A DNA stretch of 64,000 nt from Zygaena filipendulae (lineage: Eukaryota > Arthropoda > Insecta > Lepidoptera > Zygaenidae): the NCBI GenBank assembly GCA_907165275.2, contig OU015651.1:8268501-8332500 (forward strand). Direction: 5' to 3'. Below, piece after piece: positions 59,301 to 64,000 of this stretch; the stretch's first letter is position 1; each line of letters begins with the position of its first letter. Both the position numbers and the translations under genes were made by a program. The notes beneath the pieces were generated by a model. The model was not told where the DNA came from and ran no database searches. It saw nothing but the letters and a program-made list of their open reading frames with translations.

Positions 59301-60063
59301 TTTAAAGATTTGAGAATGGAATTAGTATAATTTATATAGTGGATACTCCTCTCCCCTCTGTTATATCTCGACGTTCGTTATTAACTTCATAACAAGGCTT
59401 GCATGTATAAATTTGTAACGAGGCGGCTATATGCCACTCGTTATGATATCCCGCCTCATTTCTAAAACTTTTTGTTTTTTATAATCTGTTCTTTTGATAT
59501 TTAAAATACTTTTTGACAGATAGAACTAGACTTACCTAGCTTATGGAAAATACAACTCAAAATTACAAAAAATATCTTTTATTTGAGCTAGCCGAAGGCT
59601 ATACTACTTCCGAACCCCACAATTGGCGCTCACAAATTCAAACTCGTACTAGTCCTACTAATATTTTTTTTTTTTTATTATTATTTAAGGTTCACCAAAC
59701 TGGACAATACACATATAAAACACTTAAAAAAAACTTATTTCAATAGAAAATATTAAAAAAATATTGAAAATATTATAGAAGAGAATGTTTGTCTAGATGT
59801 TCCTAAAATATTTTATAGGAAACTTTTTATACTAAGTTCCTTATGGAATCCCAAAATTCAAGGGCTGAATTCGCGGGAAACAGGGAACATCTCGTAGGTA
59901 ATAATAATACTTATGCTCGCTTTAGACAAGCCAAGAGTGAGTTGTGCAGAGTTCGGTTTGTGGTAACGTTCTGTCGTTTGGTCTGGTCCACAGACTCGGT
60001 CCAAGCCGCGGCGCGGCAGCATCAAGACGCTGCCGACGCCGAAGCAAGCGCCGGCGCCGCTCC

Positions 60064-60094
<31 letters not shown>

Positions 60095-63000
60095 TCCGGT
60101 CAGGAAGCGCGGCCGGCCGCGCAAGGAACAAACCAAAGAGACGTGAGTTGCTTAGGCGTCAATGAAGTGGGACGGGGAAAGAGTCAAGGTCGAAAAGATA
60201 ACGCCCATTCGGTAATATTTAAAATGATAAATGAAATGGTACGATTTTTTTCTCTAAGGTTAAAACAAACGTTATAATTGATACCTGGTGATAGAATGTG
60301 TACAATCGTGTGAAAAACGCCATATAAAAAAACTTTTGGCACAAGCTGCAAGCTTTCTCACTGCTTTCTCGCCTAAAAGGGGGGGGCTAGAGCCCTAGCT
60401 TGATAAATCGCTGATTTTATTATCTTTCGCAGCGTCGGGCCCAACAGTATTTTTATTGCATCATTCGTTTCAACATAGTCTTAAAAGTAAAAACATTTCC
60501 TTTTAGACCTGCAAAAATTAAAAAAACCAATGACGATAACGAGGAAGATGAAGAAATAGATACCAAATCGGATACTGTCAAAATGGACGAGAAGCATGCT
60601 AATAATAAAACGCCTACCATAGAAATCACTGTGAGTATGATAATTCAAGTCACGGATTGTGTTTTTTTCTATTTCTACAATAACAAGGAAAAAATTATTT
60701 TTTGTAAAGCTTTACTTACCTAGATATAGACTTTCCTATCAATTTAAGTAATTTCTGGTATCTTATTTCAGAATGCAAACAAAACTAATCTAGAAAAGCG
60801 GCCCGATGACGTGTTAGTGTCACCGAGTGGACAAACACTTAAAAAAGTAAGTGTAACTTAAATCTAAATCCACTTTTGAGAAAATTTAATAATCGTGTAT
60901 TCAAAACTTTTATGATTTTTTTCAGGTACCGGTAAAAGCTTTGCCTCCAGGAGTGAAGCCTTTGCCATTGCCTATGAATGCCAGAGGTGAGTTGATACTG
61001 AAAAAAGAAAACTAGTTTTGTAGTAAAAAAATATTGACTTACCGACAGCATCGCATTAAATACTTACTAGTTACTATGTGTATTAAAATTATATTTTTTA
61101 CTAGATCCTTACATATGATGAAACAGAGTTGCCCGCCGCGTCTGTCTGTCTGTCTCTCTTTGCGATAAACTCAAAGACGGATTTTCATGCGGTCTTCACC
61201 AATAGATAGAGGGGTTCAGGAGGAAGGTTTATACGTATAGACGTATAGTTTATCCAGGAATTTCCGCGGGAACTCCGAAACTATCGCGGGTGAAACCGCG
61301 GGGGACAGCTAGTTATAATTAAAAAAAAAACAGCTAGTTATAATTAAAATCAGTGGCATCTTCATGGAGTGAATAAGGTTCAAACTATGTAGATTGTAGA
61401 TAGATTTTTCATCCCCCCTTTCATCCCCTTAGGGGTTGAATTTTCAAAAATCTTTACGTCATACAAAGAACACACCCTCCAAGTTTCAGGTCTCTAATAC
61501 GATCAGCGGTTTTTAAACTGTGCGTTGATCCATCATCAGTCATTCAGAACAAAGCATTTTATATGTATCTTATATTTTTCTTGTAACTATCATAACGTTA
61601 CAGTTAGTTTAAAAAAACCTTATTTGTGTGTCAATTGCGTATGAATTCAGCTACTATTACGTCAATTACTTGGTAATTCCAAGTACCATATTTTATGAAT
61701 TCTTAGATCAGTATAGTGCTCATCGGCGTTTGATGTTATGTCATTAATATACCATCGGTGGCCATATTATTAGGGACAGTACTCGAATTTTTGCATTTTC
61801 TAATTTAACTTGATAACTCGAAGAAATGATTGGTCGTAGATGTTTTTTGACAATTTTATTTGTATCTATATTTTGTTAAGATCATTAAAACAACAAAAAT
61901 TATAGATAAAACGATTTATTCTTTAAAATATAAGTTATAGTGGTAAAACAAAAATTTCGTAAAATTTTAATCAGTATTTTGTGATGCCACCCTTTGCTAC
62001 AATAAGAGCTTCTATACCTACAGGCATGCTCTTTATACATGTTTTAGCATTTTCTTGCAGTTCAGAGTTCTGTTGCCACTGTTTGTTGAGAGTTTCAATC
62101 AACTGGGGCTTGTTGGTGATCACTTCTTTTGCAATGGGCCGTTTAGTGTGTTCCCACATGTTTTCTACGGGATTCATGTCTGGTGAATTCCCTGGCCAAG
62201 GCAAAACAGCAATGTTTTTTCAATCAAGAATGCAGTAACACTCCTGGTTTTGTGGCACGGTGTCGAATCATGCATAAAAATGTATTATTCGTTATCAGGG
62301 AACCAGTCGATGACCTGCAGTAGCAGCTGAGTTTCCAGTACTCGCTTGTACTGGTCTTGTTTCATCGTAGAAGGCTACGATGTATAAGCTTCCCATGCTT
62401 TCAGTTGATGTGACCGACCAGACTATGATAATAGCTGGATGTTTTCCCCTCTCCACAAAACAATTTGGATGGAATTGTTCTTTAGGGCGTCGCCTGACGA
62501 ACGAACTCTTATCGACCAAAATTCGGAATGTTGACACGTCGGAAAAGCATATCTGTAAAATATTATAATTAACACCGGAAATTGTTTATGTGTTTTACTT
62601 ACTCGGCTCCAGTCTGCAACACTCATACCTAATCACGCAACGCACCATTAAATAAAGTTGTACTTACTCGACTCCAGTCTGCAACAGTCATAATATTTCG
62701 GTGTTGTCTGGCCCACTGCGTCGTTTTTTTGTCAGTCTTGGTGTGACGTGGTTTTGTTGTAGACCAACGATTCTCTTCGGCTAGCTGTATCCGAACTGTC
62801 CTTTACGAAACTTTGATACCTTCTTCGTTCATCATCGTGGTAAGATTTACAATACGCTTTTTGCCATTTTCGAGGCAGATGTGTCCGATTTTCCGAAGAG
62901 TGGAAATCTTTTTTCTACCACATTTTCCTATACGATCTGCTTCTAGAGGTTTTTTCATCCATTTAAATATTAATTCTTTTGACGACAGACTATAAAACCC

Positions 63001-63650
63001 CTGCAATAGTTGCTATATCTGTCAGTGAATGTGCGGAGTGCAATAACAACGTTTGCATTTCTCTACATTCTTTTTGAGAAGTGAGAAGTGTTGAGAAGTC
63101 TTTCCCATAACTAAAAAGGAGTCAATTTGAGATTATCACGTCGAACCGTTAACAAAAATTAAATTAACAGATAAAACTTAGCAAAAGTATTGTATTAACA
63201 AGCATTACTTACTTTTTAATTGTTTTAGATACAAAAACTTTCGAAAATATTAAGGTAAAATAAAAAAAATTACAATCCCACCAAATCCCGCAAACAACTA
63301 TTTTTGACGAAATTTATTCAAATTAGAAGAAACGGCAAAAAGTTTATAAATGACACACTTTTCCAGTAATGTCGATAATAAAAAATATTGATAATGATAC
63401 TACTAGCACTATAAACTATAATAACCATTAGAAAACCGCTTTTTTTGCTTATATTGTAACATTAAACTAGAAATGACAAAATATGAGCACTGTCCCTAAT
63501 AATTTGGCCACCCACTGTAATGTTGCAGCGATAACCTCGGGCGAGCTGTGCGAGATGCAGATCGGCAAGAAATTGGTGAAAGTGCAGAAAATCGTCATGA
63601 CCAAAGCGGAAGTGGAGGCTATGGCTAAGAAGGGGCTCGTTGAAATGAAG
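42430..63650 (+). CDS. ZAD-type C2H2 zinc-finger protein with AT-hook, 26 exons seen, 3' end outside the window
   Basis: Exons: 42430-42582, 44212-44382, 44465-44605, 44825-44936, 45482-45635, 46771-46894, 47016-47155, 47738-47823, 48013-48124, 48731-48954, 49478-49578, 50071-50140, 51032-51087, 51177-51228, 51661-51809, 57136-57202, 57291-57370, 57456-57553, 58155-58326, 58932-59026, 59104-59179, 59994-60142, 60507-60630, 60772-60846, 60926-60986, 63529-63650. Every junction is GT/AG and phases agree, giving 988 codons without a stop; the last exon ends in phase 0 at a GT donor, so the gene continues beyond 64000. An in-frame TGA at 42415 supports the ATG. The ZAD domain (residues 1-108) normally mediates dimerisation in insect zinc-finger proteins; ten C2H2 fingers should bind DNA. 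A nuclear chromatin or transcription role is likely. Two transposons lie in its introns, both antisense. I do not recognise a specific orthologue. Confidence 0.88.
43479..43675. repeat. Foldback element in intron 1 of the zinc-finger gene
   Basis: About 55-bp arms (GGACATGAAAAGCATAATAA..., GACCAAACTACTTTTTAATA) recur inverted at the right end; the centre is itself palindromic (AAAAAGTAGTTATGG). No flanking duplication was resolved. Confidence 0.65.
44465..44936 (+). CDS. Zinc-finger gene exons 3-4: acidic linker
   Basis: Exons 44465-44605 and 44825-44936 encode about 84 residues between the ZAD and the fingers. They are acidic (SESDDNEDDN) and end in a basic segment (QQPKRITK). No known domain is seen. 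This is the usual variable linker of ZAD proteins. Confidence 0.8.
45482..49578 (+). CDS. Zinc-finger gene exons 5-11: ten C2H2 fingers
   Basis: Seven exons encode ten C2H2 units, starting CDECDRAYP, CDHCDAKFF, CVACDKKFK, CKNCPASFL, CEVCDKKFH, CDYCPERFS, CKFCKKTFM, CEQCGDAFA, CPLCQEKFP and CDFCELVFI, each followed by the H-x3-5-H pair. Most introns fall inside a finger, between the second Cys and the first His, or between the two His of one finger (intron 6, before MVHSD). Only one linker resembles the TGEKP consensus (HAGDRPF, finger 6 to 7). Exon 10 (48731-48954) carries two complete fingers and is highly GC-rich. Confidence 0.9.
46055..46176. repeat. GC-ended inverted repeat in intron 5 of the zinc-finger gene
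   Basis: GCCACGGTCTCGGCGGCGGC at the left pairs with GCCGCCGAGACTGTGGC at the right around a 75-bp loop containing a duplicated TGTGGCCTACTT. Confidence 0.6.
46473..46623. repeat. Foldback MITE in intron 5 of the zinc-finger gene
   Basis: GCAATCAACCCGGTGCTTAA...GAACCCGATAAAAG at the left is repeated inverted at the right (CTTTTATCGGGTTTAAACCC, GCACTGGGTTGATTGTC). The arms are about 55 bp, with gaps. Confidence 0.65.
48438..48676 (+). repeat. tRNA-derived SINE
   Basis: Contains an A-box-like GGCGCGGTAGG and a B-box-like GGATTCGATTCCC about 40 bases apart, followed by a non-tRNA body (CTTATAGCTTACTGTGTGATC) and an (ATT)n-like tail. This layout is that of a tRNA-related SINE. It lies in an intron and ends about 55 bp before exon 10 of the zinc-finger gene. 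Confidence 0.75.
48977..49071 (+). repeat. (CA)n/(CG)n microsatellite
   Basis: Imperfect ACACAC and GCGCGC runs beginning about 20 bp after the exon 10 donor of the zinc-finger gene. Confidence 0.85.
49598..50035 (+). repeat. Three partial copies of the common repeat, tail type 5
   Basis: CTAGCTATCCCCCGCGGTTT (49600), CTAGCTGTCCCCCGCGGTTT (49743) and a headless unit at about 49905, each followed by GGATAAA...TATACGT...CCGTTCAGTAGT.TTTGAGTTTATCG. They fill the 492-bp intron before exon 12 of the zinc-finger gene. Confidence 0.68.
50071..51809 (+). CDS. Zinc-finger gene exons 12-15: acidic region with possible SUMO sites
   Basis: Exons 50071-50140, 51032-51087, 51177-51228 and 51661-51809 encode a strongly acidic, probably disordered region (MDVDDEDDEGE). 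Two tetrapeptides fit the hydrophobic-K-x-E sumoylation consensus: LKEE at the exon 12/13 junction and VKME in exon 15. The intron after exon 15 holds the LTR retrotransposon. Confidence 0.8.
50178..50464. mobile_element. GC-rich MITE, PIF/Harbinger-like
   Basis: 287 bp in an intron of the zinc-finger gene. The terminal inverted repeats are GTGCCAACCCACACGATGCG / GAGCCAACCCACACGGTGCG, flanked by TTA on both sides (50175-50177 and 50465-50467), a target duplication typical of PIF/Harbinger. The interior is very GC-rich (GCGGCGCC repeats), unlike the surrounding AT-rich intron. Long frames in it are by-products of GC content. Confidence 0.75.
51951..52153 (-). repeat. LTR of the gypsy-type element (3' LTR in element orientation)
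   Basis: 203 bp, identical by eye to the copy at 56476-56678. On the element strand it begins TGTAATG and ends TTTTCA. On the host-sense strand it contains AATAAA at 51987-51992, a possible cryptic polyadenylation signal for the host gene. Confidence 0.95.
52154..52164 (-). other. Polypurine tract of the gypsy-type element
   Basis: On the element strand AAGAGTGAGGG directly precedes the 3' LTR, the expected position and composition for the plus-strand priming site. Confidence 0.75.
52243..56385 (-). CDS. Gag-pol polyprotein of the gypsy-type element
   Basis: A single uninterrupted frame of 1380 residues encodes Gag and Pol. Gag is at about residues 1-300, with a zinc-knuckle region at 263-300 containing CRVCNQQGHLKRMC. 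The protease has DTGS near 361. The reverse transcriptase has FLDD near 645 (a variant of YLDD). RNase H has TDASSVG near 795. The integrase has an HHCC zinc-binding region near 1003-1050 and a DDE core with D in VDFLG (about 1073), D in SDNGPPF (about 1130) and E in AAEGAV (about 1165). There is no stop or frameshift. Base composition alternates between very GC-rich blocks (for example 53150-53280, 54780-54960, 55630-55790) and AT-rich blocks. All catalytic motifs are present, so mobility is plausible. Confidence 0.95.
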   Translation of the reverse strand: MSIGKIERFDIAKDNWCSYVDRLEQFFIANDVKPVVQVATLITAMGSEAYELLENLCTPDKPATKTYTELVKIMKDHLQPKPSPLAERYKFRQRVQLKDESVADYVAELKKLTKDCKFSATSLKEHLRDQFVCGLVNDYIRQRLFAEEDVNFDKALKMAMTMEAAETDAALVEGPRRSDSTTTGRGTSSVHHIRAARQEWRGMARSVRNGDGAGAGWSGARPRAVASRAAADGAARGAGGVSGASGAAGGRYQTKPFIKNDYAGKMTEGCRTCGKEHNSNTCKFKMYVCRVCNQQGHLKRMCPSLGKTTAVHNLQEEQGQEHSDGDSDEVNNFILKSTNSLKKLEPYTVTVIINNRPLTMEMDTGSVISCVSHECFLNMFIDCKLKPTDLTLRYYTGEIVRPVGKITTDVSYNGLKKTLDLYIVKSGRTSLVGRQWIKELNIELPIHDCNSVSKNKEFVFNLSNFSSRYCEVFAEGLGRFNGGTVGFHVREGARPVFLRARPLAYALREPVERALEQHVRDGILTPVHTSDWATPIVPVMKKDGTIRICGDFKITLNKCLEVDRFPLPRVEDLLVKLHGGEKYTKIDLSQAYAQFELDEQSKKFTVINTHKGLFMYNRLIYGLASSPGIFQRKIEQLFSDIPRVGVFLDDIIITGVDDQSHMETLHEVFRRLQKYGLKIRENKCTFFAESVTYLGFVISKKGVQTCADKIEAIKNVVTPKNVSELKSFLGLVMYYARFVPNISTILSPLYALLRKEVKYEWNKQCEQAFDKVKSLLISSEILAHYSPELPVVLTTDASSVGVGAVISHLTADGERPVAYASRALNSAEKAYSQIEREALSIIYGVRKFHHYLYGRKFTLRTDHKPLVTIFGDKTGVPIMAASRMQRWAVLLGGYDYNIEYVRSENNAADALSRLPVDVARRAPCETTYINFIQNFLPITRKMVQDDTKKDKILQKVMLFCQAGWPNHCTEENVKPYFLRRNELYVDMGCIVWGYRLVIPSALRGTILDELHVGHMGIVKIKSMARSIVWWPGVDADIERRCRECGTCAAEGAAPARAPPQPWRHEPAPWTRVHVDFLGPYHGKTFLILIDSTTKWLEAFLMPRTTAGVVIKVMRETFARFGIPAEVVSDNGPPFTSKEYGDFLKNNGIRVTYSAAYHPSSNGAAEGAVKLCKRAIKKSLREGVDIEAALQSYLLAYRNVEHGTTGVSPAMLLQRRQLRSRLDLLRGNRQVEERVQEAQCKQASYANGIKRDFEVGDKVWVRDYTGHDKWVAGEIETKSGSRNYGIGREDGPRIVRHVDQIKRRWLSAGEAPSLDSSATGEGSAGSETEALAGDENQSAFGSPAPPGGQEETVPPLNTPRRLRPRNLIVPPERYGHPVSFK
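56457..56474 (-). other. Putative tRNA primer-binding site of the gypsy-type element
   Basis: On the element strand TGGCGACGAG begins one base after the 5' LTR. Starting with TGG fits pairing with the CCA end of a tRNA. I cannot identify which tRNA without a comparison set. Confidence 0.6.
56476..56678 (-). repeat. LTR of the gypsy-type element (5' LTR in element orientation)
   Basis: 203 bp, matching 51951-52153 base for base by eye. Followed on the right by the target duplication CGACC. Confidence 0.95.
57136..59179 (+). CDS. Zinc-finger gene exons 16-21: charged coiled-coil-like and basic region
   Basis: Exons 57136-57202, 57291-57370, 57456-57553, 58155-58326, 58932-59026 and 59104-59179. 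They encode lysine/glutamate-rich sequence, including two short helix-like segments (SILRKAEEIKRKAAQ and LRLLEKELQDLKR), a 57-residue K/E-rich exon, then RRSTRPSKVKDYAKM and a poly-acidic run. The donor after 57370 is weak (GTGTGT). The exon 20 donor may instead be used 6 nt further downstream. No enzymatic domain is recognised. Confidence 0.75.
57554..58931 (+). other. Introns around exon 19 of the zinc-finger gene
   Basis: 57554-58154 shows no repeat. 58327-58931 contains a GTTAACGTTAAC-type short repeat cluster at about 58550-58585 and an inverted remnant of the CCTTTTTGAAATCGG tail near 58830. Confidence 0.5.
59414..59466 (-). repeat. Short repeat GAGGCGGGATATCATAACGAG, copy 2
   Basis: Reverse complement of 9586-9640 (GTAACGAGGCGGCTATATGC...GATATCCCGCCTCATTTC), in the intron before the AT-hook exon; a further related GCCTCATTACAAG lies at 59259. 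Confidence 0.55.
59994..60142 (+). CDS. Zinc-finger gene exon 22: alanine tract and AT-hook
   Basis: The exon encodes basic TRSKPRRGS, a Pro/Ala segment with nine consecutive GCC alanine codons, then KRGRPRKEQ, a textbook AT-hook core (RGRPRK) that binds the minor groove of AT-rich DNA. The reading frame joins exon 21 in phase 0 and exon 23 in phase 2. The GCC run is a trinucleotide repeat and may vary in length between individuals. Confidence 0.82.
60507..63650 (+). CDS. Zinc-finger gene exons 23-26: C-terminal part seen
   Basis: Exons 60507-60630, 60772-60846, 60926-60986 and 63529-63650. They encode an acidic/lysine-rich segment (NDDNEEDEEID), DDVLVSPSGQTLKK, a Pro/Leu stretch (ALPPGVKPLPLP) and ELCEMQIGKKLVKVQKIVMTK. 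The last intron (2542 bp) carries a decayed Tc1-type transposon whose right end stops 11 bp before the exon 26 acceptor. The codon split G/CG across that intron keeps frame. The next exon is beyond the window. Confidence 0.75.
61080..61318 (-). repeat. Common interspersed repeat, tail type 5
   Basis: Reverse orientation: tail GCGATAAACTCAAAGACGGA...TTTCATGCGG, then head GCGGGTGAAACCGCGGGGGA. Related forward copies occur at 49598-50035. Confidence 0.65.
61385..61572 (+). repeat. Common interspersed repeat, tail type 4 without head
   Basis: CATCCCCTTAGGGGTTGAAT, ACGTCATACAAAGAACACAC and CTGTGCGTTGATCCATCATC match the type 4 tail; the GC-rich head is missing. Confidence 0.6.
61752..63517 (-). 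mobile_element. Tc1/mariner-type DNA transposon, decayed
   Basis: A 1766-bp element has terminal inverted repeats; the right end reads CAGTGGGTGGCCAAATTATT on the element strand and the left end CCATCGGTGGCCATATTATT. It is flanked by TA at 61750-61751 and 63518-63519, the target duplication of this superfamily. Transposase remnants lie on the minus strand. It sits in the last visible intron of the zinc-finger gene, and its right end stops 11 bp before the next exon. Confidence 0.93.
61971..63006 (-). pseudogene. Tc1-type transposase remnant
   Basis: Minus-strand blocks in several frames match a Tc1-type DDE transposase. An N-terminal helix-turn-helix part lies about 63006-62803, and QWARQHR leads to ADWSR near 62690. 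A catalytic block ICFSDVSTF is near 62530 (first Asp), a second-Asp block HDSTPCH near 62265, and NSPDMNPVENMW near 62195 (final Glu). A frame change lies between the last two, so the gene looks inactive. Between ADWSR and ICFSDV sits what reads as an intron (GTAAGT...TTTTACAG), with the donor segment duplicated. Confidence 0.85.
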
Positions 63651-64000
63651 GTGACGATTAAATACAATCGCCTCTATTGCGATTTTTTTTTATATACAAT
63701 GTGGGGAAAGTCACACGAGTGACGTATTGTATGAGGGTGTTAGTATTCGATTCTCGTTTCAAATAAATAAAAGACAAAAAAAAAGTTGTGTACTAAAAAG
63801 TATTTATGCAAATTGAGCGCGAAAGTTGCCAATTCTTTTTCAAAGAAAAACGTCTGTGCCAGATGAATGGATAGACATGGGAGTGTGTAAAAGTTATATT
63901 CGGTACCTTGATCAAACTAATACCTATTTTATAAATAAGAAAGTTTTCTGTGTATTTTGTTTTCGTTAGTCCTTCACGCTAAAATGGCTGGACGGATTTC
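63651..64000 (+). other. Intron after exon 26 of the zinc-finger gene, running off the window
   Basis: AT-rich sequence. The last 25 bases (CCTTCACGCTAAAATGGCTG) look like the tail of another reversed common repeat. Confidence 0.5.

Noticed and set aside
60001..60165. Arginine-rich and glycine-rich frames on both strands
   Set aside because: They are shadows of the (GCC)n alanine exon, whose frame fits the neighbouring exons and encodes an AT-hook.
62803..63006. Separate small gene starting MQGFYSLSS
   Set aside because: It reads as the N-terminal helix-turn-helix part of the decayed Tc1-type transposase.

Overview
The window is nuclear DNA from an insect, most likely a moth or butterfly (Lepidoptera). 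The evidence is a very dense scatter of short interspersed repeats with the GC-rich head 'CCGCGGTTTCACCCGCG', dispersed TAGGTA/TACCTA motifs, 'CCTCCTCCTTTTTGGAAGTCGG' tails, many foldback MITEs, small exons in long AT-rich introns, and a ZAD-type C2H2 zinc-finger gene, a class expanded in insects. No rRNA, tRNA gene, CRISPR array or bacterial feature is visible. I cannot name the species.

Layout. (1) 1-6016: repeat-rich intergenic DNA with a 929-bp long-inverted-repeat element. (2) 6017-28943, plus strand: a 15-exon gene for an MCTP-like protein (multiple C2 domains and transmembrane region), about 716 residues. (3) 29431-38020, minus strand: a 14-exon paralogue of it (620 residues). The two genes lie tail to tail, 487 bp apart. 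Six internal exons have identical lengths and all comparable splice phases agree, so they come from an inverted duplication. Both keep only two C2 domains, equivalent to C2B and C2C of canonical MCTPs, and nearly all calcium-ligand aspartates are gone; the C-terminal membrane region is well conserved. (4) 38021-42429: repeat-rich spacer between divergent genes. It holds a tandem array of repeat heads, two tandem repeat copies, an inverted-repeat element and, just before the next gene, a TE-like element carrying four TATCGATA octamers. (5) 42430 to past the window end, plus strand: at least 26 exons and 988 codons encoding a ZAD domain, ten C2H2 fingers, a long charged low-complexity region and one AT-hook; the 3' end is outside the window.

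Mobile DNA dominates the non-coding sequence. A Ty3/gypsy-type LTR retrotransposon (51951-56678, antisense, LTRs identical by eye, one uninterrupted 1380-codon gag-pol frame, 5-bp target duplication) and a decayed Tc1/mariner-type transposon (61752-63517, antisense) both sit in introns of the zinc-finger gene. The second ends 11 bp before a splice acceptor. Numerous MITEs, two of them mutually inverted 237-bp palindromes, lie in the introns.

Exon coordinates were derived by hand: splice sites were read as GT/AG, reading-frame phase was checked through every junction of all three genes, and each proposed start codon has an in-frame stop just upstream. No transcript evidence was available. The MCTP pair probably acts at the endoplasmic reticulum membrane and the zinc-finger protein in the nucleus; nothing in the sequence ties them into one pathway.
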